Assembly (NCBI GenBank): GCA_023429855.1
Contig: JAEZDB010000482.1
Location: 1-12,139, forward strand
Length of the DNA: 12,139 nucleotides
DNA from: Actinomycetes bacterium
Lineage (GTDB): Bacteria; Actinomycetota; Thermoleophilia; Solirubrobacterales; Solirubrobacteraceae
Reading direction: 5' to 3'
This document shows positions 1 through 5,994 of this stretch, piece by piece (the stretch's first letter is position 1; each line of letters opens with the position of its first letter). Under the pieces are notes generated by a model that did not search any database, was not told the origin of the DNA, and saw only the letters and a list, made by a program, of their open reading frames with translations. The translations under genes and the position numbers were made by a program.

Positions 1-1
1 T

Positions 2-388
2 CCTCGCACCGATCCGCCACCGCGCAACGACCCGCCGCGGCCGCCCGAGGTCGTCCCGGCGCTCCCACGTCTGCGCGTCACGCTGCTCACGCCGGTGCTC
101 GCACGCTCAGGCGCCGTCAAGGTCCGCGTCGTCACCGACGGCGCGCCGCCGGCCCGGCTTGAAGGCAAGGTGGAGCTCTGGGTCGGCAAGCAGCGGATCG
201 CCCGCGGCACGTTCGGCATGACGAACAGGGTCAGCGTCGACGTCAAGCTCCGCCTCACGACCGAGGCGCGCCGCACGATCGCGCGCCGGGGCGCGCTCCG
301 ACCGCTCGCCCGCGTGATCGTGAGCAAACCGGCCGGCGTGAACAACACGCTGGCGCGCATCACGATCCAGGCGCGCAGGTCGAAGTAG
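2..388 (+). CDS. C-terminal part of a secreted-type protein with Pro-rich linker and Ig-like tail (5'-truncated)
   Basis: The reading frame is open from base 2 and ends with TAG at 386-388, so 128 C-terminal codons are visible and the gene begins outside the window. The first ~20 residues are a low-complexity Pro/Arg/Asp linker. The rest (from about the 'LRVTLLTP' segment) alternates short hydrophobic strands with turns ('KVRVVTDG', 'GKVELWVG', 'ARVIVSKP', 'ARITIQA'), as in a small beta-sandwich of the kind found as C-terminal repeats in secreted actinobacterial proteins. The tail is basic. I see no catalytic motif, and no signal peptide can be seen because the N-terminus is missing. A GTG at 95 could start a short ORF, but coding character continues upstream in the same frame, so I treat the gene as truncated by the window. 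Function is unknown; an extracellular or cell-surface location is inferred only from composition. Confidence 0.7.
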   Translation, partial: PRTDPPPRNDPPRPPEVVPALPRLRVTLLTPVLARSGAVKVRVVTDGAPPARLEGKVELWVGKQRIARGTFGMTNRVSVDVKLRLTTEARRTIARRGALRPLARVIVSKPAGVNNTLARITIQARRSK

Positions 389-455
389 GGGGCGCCGCGG
401 GCCTCCGGATCCGGGCGCTGCCGCCCGCCTGCTGGCGGCCGGTGGAGGTGCCCCC

Positions 456-461
456 TATCGT
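456..461 (+). promoter_or_regulatory. -10 box TATCGT of the receiver/flavoprotein operon
   Basis: TATCGT sits so that the predicted transcription start (~468) lies 2 nt before the ATG at 470, implying a near-leaderless mRNA. No clear -35 is seen. A GGTGGAGG at 441-448 resembles a ribosome binding site but is 21 nt from the ATG, too far to act, which favours the leaderless reading. The same hexamer occurs in the same position before the synthase gene at 6804. Confidence 0.45.
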
Positions 462-469
462 GACCGCCG

Positions 470-2134
470 ATGTCCAATCCCCCTGAGCGTGAGCGACGCC
501 CTGCCATCGTCGCCGTCGACGATGAGCCGGCCGTCCTGGCTGCCGTGGCCCGCGACCTGCGGCGCGGCTTCGGCGAGCACTACCGGATCGTCCGCGCAAC
601 CTCGGGCGCCGAGGCGCTCGAGCTGCTGACGGAGCTGCGCACCCGCGGCGACCAGGTGGCGCTGCTGATCGCCGACCAGCGGATGCCCGGGATGCCGGGC
701 ACCGAGTACCTCACGAAGGCGCGCGAGATCGTGCCCGACGCCAAGCGCGTGCTGCTCACGGCCTACGCCGACACCGAGGCGGCGATCTCGGCGATCAACG
801 AGGCCCGACTCGACTACTACCTGCTCAAGCCGTGGGACCCGCCGGAGGAGCAGCTCTACCCGGTGGTGCAGGACCTGCTCACCACGTGGCAGGCCGGCGC
901 GACGCTCGAAGCCGGCGGCACGCGGATCATCGGCCACCGCTTCTCGAAGGAGTCCCACGACCTGCGCGACTTCCTGGCCCGCAACCGCGTGCCGGCCCGC
1001 TGGCTCGACGTCGAGCGCGACGGCGAGGCCCGCGAGCTGCTCACGGTGATCGGCGTCAGCGACGAGCGCCTCCCCGTGGCGCTGCTCGAAGACGGCACCG
1101 TGCTCGAGCGCCCCACGGTCGCGGAGCTGGCGGCCATGCTCGGCGTCTCCGGCGAGGCCGCCCACGACCACTACGACCTCGTCGTGATCGGCGCCGGTCC
1201 GGCCGGGCTCGCCGGCGCGGTCTACGGCGCCAGCGAAGGCCTGCGCACCGTCGTCGTCGAGCGCGAGGCGCCCGGCGGCCAAGCCGGGCAGTCGAGCCGC
1301 ATCGAGAACTACCTCGGCTTCCCGACCGGCCTCTCGGGCTCCGACCTCGCCCGTCGCGCCACCGACCAGGCCCGCCGCCTCGGCGCCGAGCTGCTCACGG
1401 TGCAGGACGCCGTCGAGCTCGACGTCGAGGGCGCCGGGCGGATCGTGAAGCTCAGCGACGGCCGCACGCTCAGCGCGAACTGCGTCCTGATCGCGTCGGG
1501 CGTCTCGTACCGCCAGCTCACCGAGCCCGGCTTTGAGGCGCTGACCGGCAAGGGCGTGTACTACGGCGCCGCGATGACCGAGGCCCGCGCCTGTAGCGAC
1601 CAGGAGGTCGTGATCATCGGCGGCGCGAACTCGGCCGGGCAGTCGGCCGTGTACTTCTCCGGCTACGCGAAGAAGGTCACGATGCTCGTGCGCGGCGACA
1701 GCCTCGCGAAGTCGATGTCGCAGTACCTGATCGAGCAGCTCGAGGCGCTCCCGAACGTGGAGGTGCGCACCCACACGCGCGCCACCGAGGCGCACGCCGA
1801 AGACGACCACCTGCGCGCGCTCACGATCGAGGGGCCGAACGGGACCGAGGAGCTGCAGGCCGACGCCTGCTTCGTCTTCATCGGCGCCCAGCCCCGCACC
1901 GACTGGCTCGACGGCGTGGTCGCCCGCGACGACCGCGGCTTCATCCTCGCGGGCCCCGACGCCCACGGCGACGCCTGGCCGCTGTCGCGCGACCCGCACC
2001 TGCTGGAGTCCAGCGTCCCTGGCGTGTTCGTCGCTGGCGACGTGCGCAGCCGCTCGATGAAGCGCGTGGCCAGCGCTGTCGGCGAAGGCTCGATGGTCGT
2101 CTCGTTCGTCCACCAGTACCTCGTCGATGGCTGA
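470..2134 (+). CDS. Response-regulator receiver domain fused to a thioredoxin-reductase-like FAD oxidoreductase
   Basis: 554 residues in three parts. Residues ~12-140 are a CheY-like receiver with the acidic pair D17/D18, phospho-acceptor D69 ('ADQRMPG'), T97 and K120 ('LLKPW'). Residues ~150-225 look like a glutaredoxin/thioredoxin fold without a CxxC ('HRFSKESHDL' where the dithiol would lie). Residues ~234-554 are a two-dinucleotide-domain flavoprotein: FAD motif G241-A-G-P-A-G246, NAD(P)-type motif from G384, and a C-terminal FAD segment 'GVFVAGD'. The redox-active CATC of thioredoxin reductase is replaced by A367-A-M-T370, so ordinary disulfide reductase chemistry is not expected. The protein is predicted soluble. 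It heads an operon; the kinase gene starts inside its last codons, so that kinase is its likely phosphodonor (inference). Public databases tend to label such proteins 'fused response regulator/thioredoxin-disulfide reductase'; the missing cysteines make that name doubtful here. Confidence 0.9.
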   Translation: MSNPPERERRPAIVAVDDEPAVLAAVARDLRRGFGEHYRIVRATSGAEALELLTELRTRGDQVALLIADQRMPGMPGTEYLTKAREIVPDAKRVLLTAYADTEAAISAINEARLDYYLLKPWDPPEEQLYPVVQDLLTTWQAGATLEAGGTRIIGHRFSKESHDLRDFLARNRVPARWLDVERDGEARELLTVIGVSDERLPVALLEDGTVLERPTVAELAAMLGVSGEAAHDHYDLVVIGAGPAGLAGAVYGASEGLRTVVVEREAPGGQAGQSSRIENYLGFPTGLSGSDLARRATDQARRLGAELLTVQDAVELDVEGAGRIVKLSDGRTLSANCVLIASGVSYRQLTEPGFEALTGKGVYYGAAMTEARACSDQEVVIIGGANSAGQSAVYFSGYAKKVTMLVRGDSLAKSMSQYLIEQLEALPNVEVRTHTRATEAHAEDDHLRALTIEGPNGTEELQADACFVFIGAQPRTDWLDGVVARDDRGFILAGPDAHGDAWPLSRDPHLLESSVPGVFVAGDVRSRSMKRVASAVGEGSMVVSFVHQYLVDG

Positions 2135-3623
2135 TCCGGGCCCCGCCGCCGACCGCACGGCCGCCTGGCAAGACGCGGGTCAGATGGGCACGCCGCCCAT
2201 CACCCTCGACGAGCTGCGCAGCATCGACCTGTTCTTCGGGCTCTCCGACGAGGAGCTCGCGCGCTGGCAGGCGGTCGCCCTGACCTACGAGGCGTTCCCC
2301 GGCGAGCAGATCGCCGAAGACAACGCCCCCGACCAGGGCGTGCAGCTGCTCATCGAGGGCACAGCGCGCAACCTGTTCGTGCGCGGCGAGCGTGTGGAGC
2401 CGGCGGGCCGCCAGGTCGGCCCGACGTGGATGGGCGCGATCGCCACGCTCACCGGCACGCCGACCGGCGCCCGGATCCAAGCCGAGACGCACTGCCGCCT
2501 GGCCACGGTCAACGCCGCCGACTTCACCGAACTGGCCCTCGCGAACCCCGCGGTGCACCGCCGCGTGATGGAGACGGTCGCGCCGGTCATGCAGTCGGTC
2601 AGCGCGCTCGACCAGAACCGCGAGCGGCTCGCGTCGCTCGGCACGATGGCGGCCGGCCTCGCCCACGAGCTCAACAACCCCGCTGCGGCGGCGCAACGCG
2701 CGGCGTCGCAGATGGCCGATGCGCTCGAGACGCTCAACCACACGCTGCGCAAGTTCGTCGGCGCCGGCGTGTCGCTGGAGAAGGCGACGATCCTGCTCGG
2801 CCTCCACGACGAGATCACCGACGCCGGCGAGCGTACCGCCCTCGATGCCCTCGACGCCGCCGACGCCGAAGACGAGGTCCTCGAGGCGCTCGAGGACGCC
2901 GGTCTCCCCGACGCCTGGAAGGTCGCCGAGCCGCTCGCCGCTGCCGGTGTCGACGCCGACTGGATCGCTCGCGTCGTCGACACCGCCGACGGCTCGATGA
3001 AGGTCGTCTGGGCGATGGTGAATTGGGTCGCCGCGTCGGTGACTGCGGGCGTCCTGGCCGACGAGCTGAAGGAGTCGACGCGCCGCATGACCGACCTCGT
3101 CGGCGCGGTGAAGTCCTACACCTACATGGACCAGGGCGACGTGCAGGAGCTCGACCTCCACGAGGGCATCGAGACGACGCTCAAGGTGCTCGGCCACAAG
3201 CTCAAGCACACGGCGATCCAGGTCGTGCGCGACTACGACCGCTCGCTGCCGAAACTCACCGCGCGGGGCCCGGAGCTCACGCAGGTCTGGACGAACCTGC
3301 TCGACAACGCGATCGATGCCCTCGGCGACTCCGGCACGATCACGATCCGCACGACGCTCGACAACGGCTGCGCCCGCGTCGATTTCACCGACGACGGGCC
3401 AGGTATCCCGCCGGAGAACCAGTCGCGCATCTTCGAGACGTTCTTCACGACGAAGGAGGTCGGCAAGGGCACCGGCCTCGGGCTCGCGACCGCGTTCCGG
3501 ATCGTCGAGAGCCGCCACGGCGGCAGCCTCACCGTCGACTCGAAGCCGGGTTGCACGACCTTCAGCGTCTGGCTGCCGCTTGGCACCGCCACCGCTGTCT
3601 TGCCCGACACCGGACCCTCCTAG
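2127..3623 (+). CDS. Soluble sensor histidine kinase with N-terminal Crp-like (cNMP-binding fold) domain
   Basis: 498 residues. Residues ~28-145 match a Crp-type beta-roll ('IDLFFGLSDEEL' opening, then 'PGEQIAEDNAPDQ'). The phosphate-binding cassette is degenerate: the usual Gly-Glu is G103-A104, although R116 may be kept, so cyclic nucleotide binding is uncertain. The phospho-acceptor box is 'GLAHELNNP' with H180. The ATPase domain shows the N box N390/N394, the G1 box D423-G-P-G-I427, the F box 'FETFF' at 436-440 and the G2 box 'GTGLGL' at 448-453. Between H180 and the N box lie over 200 residues, including an acidic, helix-prone stretch (~215-310), longer than usual. No membrane segment is seen, so it should sense an internal signal. 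ATG 2127 overlaps the upstream stop by 8 nt, indicating translational coupling; M20 (ATG 2184) is a possible alternative start. Its presumed partner is the receiver domain upstream. Confidence 0.9.
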   Translation: MADPGPAADRTAAWQDAGQMGTPPITLDELRSIDLFFGLSDEELARWQAVALTYEAFPGEQIAEDNAPDQGVQLLIEGTARNLFVRGERVEPAGRQVGPTWMGAIATLTGTPTGARIQAETHCRLATVNAADFTELALANPAVHRRVMETVAPVMQSVSALDQNRERLASLGTMAAGLAHELNNPAAAAQRAASQMADALETLNHTLRKFVGAGVSLEKATILLGLHDEITDAGERTALDALDAADAEDEVLEALEDAGLPDAWKVAEPLAAAGVDADWIARVVDTADGSMKVVWAMVNWVAASVTAGVLADELKESTRRMTDLVGAVKSYTYMDQGDVQELDLHEGIETTLKVLGHKLKHTAIQVVRDYDRSLPKLTARGPELTQVWTNLLDNAIDALGDSGTITIRTTLDNGCARVDFTDDGPGIPPENQSRIFETFFTTKEVGKGTGLGLATAFRIVESRHGGSLTVDSKPGCTTFSVWLPLGTATAVLPDTGPS

Positions 3624-3658
3624 CCACCGCCACCGACCCGAGAGAGCGCGAGCGCCCC

Positions 3659-3973
3659 ATGGCCGACTGCACCCACCTGGACCACGTGAAGCTGACCGAG
3701 CTGCCCGCGTCGGTCGACGGCTGCGAGGACTGCCTCGCGATGGAGCCGCGCGGCGACTGGCTGCACCTGCGGTTCTGCCTGGAGTGCGGCCACGTCGGCT
3801 GCTGCGACTCGTCGCCGAACCAGCACGCCTCGGCTCACGCCGACGCGGAAAACCACCCGATCATCCGCTCGATCGAACCGGGCGAGACGTGGTCGTGGTG
3901 CTTCGTCGACGAGACGGGCCTGCGGCTGCCGATCACCGGCGAGACGCAGATCCCGCCGGCGCCGCTGGGGTAA
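3659..3973 (+). CDS. UBP-type zinc finger protein (stand-alone ZnF-UBP)
   Basis: 104 residues, essentially one ZnF-UBP domain. Candidate zinc ligands are C4, H6, C22, C25, C40, C43, C48, H56, H60 and H66, in the family spacing CxH...CxxC...CxxCG...GC...HxxxH...HP. In eukaryotes this fold binds the free C-terminal Gly-Gly of ubiquitin; bacterial stand-alone versions have no settled function that I know of. Start: the frame is open far upstream, but that part is an antisense-like shadow inside the kinase gene. ATG 3659 follows the kinase stop by 35 nt and puts the first ligand at residue 4, as the family requires. It is third in the operon with the receiver-flavoprotein and kinase, so a part in the same redox or phosphorelay response is likely (inference). 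W78 and W80 follow the last ligands. The 3' end faces the HD-hydrolase gene with only 4 nt between the stops, leaving no room for separate terminators. Confidence 0.88.
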   Translation: MADCTHLDHVKLTELPASVDGCEDCLAMEPRGDWLHLRFCLECGHVGCCDSSPNQHASAHADAENHPIIRSIEPGETWSWCFVDETGLRLPITGETQIPPAPLG

Positions 3974-3977
3974 GGCC

Positions 3978-4562
3978 CTACGCGGGCTCGGCGGCGCCCG
4001 CGATGCCGAGCGTCTCCGCCTCGGCCTCGAGGGCGCCGATGACGAGCCGGATCAGCTCGTCGAGCTCCATGCCGAGGAACTCGGGCCCGCGAGCGACGTC
4101 CTCCCGCGAGACGGCGGCCGCGAACGCCGGCGTCTTGAGCTTCTTCTTCACGCTCTTGGGCGTCATGCCGTGGATGCCCCGCGGCCGCACGTAGGCGACC
4201 GCCATCACGAAGCCCGACAGCTCGTCGACGGCCAGCAGCGCCCGCGCCATCTCCGACTCCGGCTCCACGCCGAGATAGGGCGCGTGCGCGGCGACGGCGT
4301 TGACCAGCAGCGGATCGGCGTCGCGCGCCTCCAGCAGCTCAAGCGCCTTGCGCGGATGCCCGGTCTCAAGGTCGGGGAAGCGCTCGTAGTCGAGGTCGTG
4401 GATCAATCCCGCGACGCCCCACAGCTCCTCGTCGCCGCCGCGCTTGCGTGCCACCGCCCGCATCGACGCCTCGACGGCCAGGCAGTGCTTGCGCAGCGAC
4501 TCCGACGCGACCCACTCCGTCAGCAGGTCCCAGGCTTCGTCACGGGGCAGCGGCGTCGGCAT
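3978..4562 (-). CDS. HD-domain predicted hydrolase (COG2316-like)
   Basis: 194 residues. The HD metal-dependent phosphohydrolase signature is complete: H26 ('LRKHCLAVE'), H55-D56 ('LIHDLDYE'), H69 ('TGHPRKALELL'), H93 ('AAHAPY') and D113 ('LAVDELSG'). The opening and the 'LWGVAGLIHDLDYERFPD' segment fit the COG2316 group of small stand-alone HD hydrolases, whose substrate is not established; nucleotides are the usual guess for the superfamily. Cytosolic, with no signal or membrane segment. The start ATG (complement of 4560-4562) has the -10 box TAGGCT directly upstream, giving a leader of about 1 nt. A 12-codon remnant of a synthase-like gene ends 10 nt before this start, suggesting that an ancestor of the synthase gene once stood directly upstream in the same orientation. 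Confidence 0.85.
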   Translation of the reverse strand: MPTPLPRDEAWDLLTEWVASESLRKHCLAVEASMRAVARKRGGDEELWGVAGLIHDLDYERFPDLETGHPRKALELLEARDADPLLVNAVAAHAPYLGVEPESEMARALLAVDELSGFVMAVAYVRPRGIHGMTPKSVKKKLKTPAFAAAVSREDVARGPEFLGMELDELIRLVIGALEAEAETLGIAGAAEPA

Positions 4563-4569
4563 GGCGCGC

Positions 4570-4575
4570 AGCCTA
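4570..4575 (-). promoter_or_regulatory. -10 box TAGGCT of the HD-hydrolase gene
   Basis: On the minus strand TAGGCT spans 4575 to 4570, placing the predicted start of transcription at 4563, one base before the ATG. The TAG of this box is also the stop codon of the upstream synthase remnant. No recognisable -35 is seen at 17-18 bp. The same hexamer serves the ATPase gene at 5889-5884. Confidence 0.45.
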
Positions 4576-4608
4576 GCCCCAGCGCGCCATCCGGTCGGTC
4601 GGCAGCAC
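4573..4608 (-). pseudogene. Remnant: last ~12 codons of a spermidine-synthase-like gene
   Basis: Read on the minus strand this segment encodes 'VLPTDRMARWG' and a TAG stop. The intact gene at 5995-6804 ends 'VVPADRMARWS' and TAG. Bases 4573-4606 align without gaps to 5995-6028 at roughly 28 of 34 positions. Several of the differences are synonymous (CCG/CCC, CGG/CGC, GTG/GTC), so the two copies diverged as coding sequence before one was reduced to this stub. Homology stops near 4608. The stub lies in the same frame as, and directly behind, the ATPase stop at 4621-4623, and ends 10 nt before the HD-hydrolase ATG. I read it as the old 3' end left by an insertion (inference). A chance match is unlikely at this length but not excluded. 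Confidence 0.6.
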
Positions 4609-4620
4609 GCTGCGGTAGAC

Positions 4621-5877
4621 CTATGGGCTGAGCGCGCCGATGGGGATCACGTGCACGCCATCCGGTCTGACGTAGCCGTAGCCCGTCCCGACGATCACGC
4701 CCAACGCGACCGGTACCCCGCGTTGTGCGGTGTCGACGCGGTCAGCGACCCTCAAGAGATTCGCAGCAGCGCCGTCGAGGATCTTTTCGCTCGCCCCGAG
4801 CTTGACCTCGAACGCCGCCCACGACCCTGAGTAGGTCGACACGATCGCATCGACCTCGAGATCGCCGCTGTCGCGGTAGTGGCTGACTTGGCCGTCGACG
4901 CGCTGCGAGTAGATCCGCAGGTCGCGGATCACGAGCGATTCGAAGAGGAGCCCGAACGTGTTGAGGTCGGCGCGAAGCGACGCAGGAGTAGCCCCGAGTG
5001 CGGCGACCGCGATCGACGGATCGACGAAGTGCCGGGACGCGGAGGTCCGCAACTGGTGCGAAGAGCGGAGGTGCGGAGTCCAGGCAGGCTGATCCTCGAC
5101 GATCATGAGTCGCGCCAGGGACTGCACGTACGCCGCGACGGTGTGGTCCTTGATCCGCTCTTCTTCGCCCGAGACGTCTCTCGCGATCGTGCTGATCGTG
5201 GCTTGGGAAGCCGTGTGTCGAGCGAGGCTGCGCATGACCGCGCCGACGCGTTCCGGATCGCGCTGAACGCCGTCGACAGCAGAGATGTCGGTCCGCCGTG
5301 TTTGGTCGACGTAGTCCCGATTGGCTCGGGCTGCGTCGGCCAGCTCGAGCTGGCGCAGTCCTGGCCATCCACCGCGGACCACCAGCTCGATCAGATCGTC
5401 GAGCGTCGTATCGGTCTGAGTAGCGGTCGTCGCATTGCCGTCGAGGAGGCCGGCCAGTGAGATCTCGCTGCTGCTGGCGCCGCTCTCGGCGAGCGACATC
5501 GGCCGCATCCTGAGCCGGCTGAACCGGCCGGCGCCCGAGTGGCGGGTTTCGTCATCTGGCGGCACAGAGGACCCGGTGAGGATGAACTGGCCAGGTGTCT
5601 CGCGGTCGTCGACGGCGCGGCGCACGTGGTTCCAGATCGACGGCTCGATCTGCCACTCGTCGAGCAGTCGCGGGGTCTTGCCCTCAAGCAGCAGCGAGGG
5701 GTCGACCGCGAGCGCCGCCTGCGCACGGGCATCGGTATCCAGGAGCGCTTCGCTCGCGGCCTGCTGTCGAGCGGTCGCGGTCTTTCCGCAGGCTTTTGGG
5801 CCTTCGACGACGACCGCACCGCTGGCTTTCAGACGGCGCGAAAGCTCTTCGTCGACGATCCTCGGGAGGTAGGCCAC
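4621..5877 (-). CDS. AAA_14 / DUF4143 family ATPase with nuclease-like C-terminal fold
   Basis: 418 residues. The N-terminal ATPase part has a Walker A G26-PKACGK-T33, a Walker B 'RLLDEWQ' with D73-E74, and a sensor-like 'FILTGSS' around residues 98-104. The C-terminal half fits DUF4143, ending with 'EVDAIV...FEVKLG' (E341, D343, E357, K359), which resembles a PD-(D/E)xK nuclease core, although a nuclease activity is not established for the family. The family (COG1373) is widespread, patchily distributed and without a clear biochemical role. The GTG start at 5877 is preferred because TAGGCT (5889-5884) and a -35 TTGCAA (5912-5907) with a 17-bp spacer place the transcription start exactly on it. 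The gene is unrelated to either neighbour, and a four-copy 23-bp-period repeat array overlies its promoter. Acquisition by transfer is likely. Confidence 0.85.
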   Translation of the reverse strand: MAYLPRIVDEELSRRLKASGAVVVEGPKACGKTATARQQAASEALLDTDARAQAALAVDPSLLLEGKTPRLLDEWQIEPSIWNHVRRAVDDRETPGQFILTGSSVPPDDETRHSGAGRFSRLRMRPMSLAESGASSSEISLAGLLDGNATTATQTDTTLDDLIELVVRGGWPGLRQLELADAARANRDYVDQTRRTDISAVDGVQRDPERVGAVMRSLARHTASQATISTIARDVSGEEERIKDHTVAAYVQSLARLMIVEDQPAWTPHLRSSHQLRTSASRHFVDPSIAVAALGATPASLRADLNTFGLLFESLVIRDLRIYSQRVDGQVSHYRDSGDLEVDAIVSTYSGSWAAFEVKLGASEKILDGAAANLLRVADRVDTAQRGVPVALGVIVGTGYGYVRPDGVHVIPIGALSP

Positions 5878-5883
5878 TCAGCG

Positions 5884-5912
5884 AGCCTAGGTCGCTAGGG
5901 GCAAGATTGCAA
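5884..5912 (-). promoter_or_regulatory. Promoter of the ATPase gene (TTGCAA - 17 bp - TAGGCT)
   Basis: Minus strand: -35 TTGCAA at 5912-5907, a spacer of 17 bp, -10 TAGGCT at 5889-5884, predicted start at 5877, the first base of the GTG codon. The first AGGGGCAA repeat (5897-5904) lies in the spacer and the -35 lies in the same repeat unit, so anything binding the repeats would compete with or position RNA polymerase. Confidence 0.5.
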
Positions 5913-5988
5913 ACTTGCCAGGGGCAAAGTTGCAAGATTCTTAGGGGCAAGAAAAGCAGAATTTCAGGGGCAAGGAAATGCCCCATCG
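5897..5988. repeat. Four direct repeats of AGGGGCAA at exact 23-bp spacing
   Basis: AGGGGCAA starts at 5897, 5920, 5943 and 5966, three identical steps of 23 bp. Units 1 and 2 also share an inner TTGCAA and more of the following sequence; units 3 and 4 keep mainly the octamer. Two inverted repeats are embedded: GGCAAG/CTTGCC (5900-5905 and 5914-5919) around TTGCAA, and GGGGCA/TGCCCC (5967-5972 and 5979-5984), the latter a possible weak hairpin 10 nt after the synthase stop. The array is A+T-richer than everything around it. 23 bp is a little over two helical turns, so the octamers face about the same side of the DNA, as in iterons or cooperative operator arrays. Units this short, with no unique spacers and no cas genes, exclude CRISPR. 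Confidence 0.85.
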
Positions 5989-5994
5989 ACCTGT

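Larger units (their letters stand above)
4609..5994 (-). mobile_element. Candidate inserted cassette: AAA_14/DUF4143 ATPase plus 23-bp repeat array
   Basis: This stretch lies between two copies of the same coding 3' end (4573-4606 and 5995-6028) and contains only the ATPase gene and its upstream repeat array. Removing it together with one copy would leave a synthase gene ending 10 nt before the HD-hydrolase gene on the same strand, a normal operon arrangement. The interval looks less GC-rich than its flanks, most clearly in the repeat array. There is no integrase, transposase or terminal inverted repeat, so the mechanism is unknown; homologous recombination bringing in a gene from a relative is as likely as true mobility. 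The boundaries are estimates, good to a few bases. Confidence 0.4.

Noticed and set aside
405..439. Palindrome CCGGATCCGG and hairpin GCCGCC/GGCGGC between the first two genes
   Set aside because: Short GC-rich symmetries are expected by chance at this composition, and neither is followed by a U-tract, so I did not call a terminator or operator.
460..486. Short GTG-started ORF overlapping the start of the receiver-flavoprotein gene
   Set aside because: Only eight codons before a TGA, and it overlaps the -10 box; no sign of a leader peptide.
455..2158. Long minus-strand ORF (567 codons) opposite the receiver-flavoprotein gene
   Set aside because: It mirrors the codon phase of the real gene; the product is Arg/Ala/Val/Asp-rich low-complexity sequence with no domain. 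High GC suppresses stop codons on the opposite strand.
1941..3518. Long minus-strand ORF (525 codons) opposite the kinase gene
   Set aside because: Same antisense effect; no recognisable motif, while the plus strand has all histidine-kinase boxes.
5897..5988. CRISPR-like array
   Set aside because: The conserved part is 8 bp and the whole unit 23 bp, with no unique 30-40 bp spacers and no cas gene nearby.
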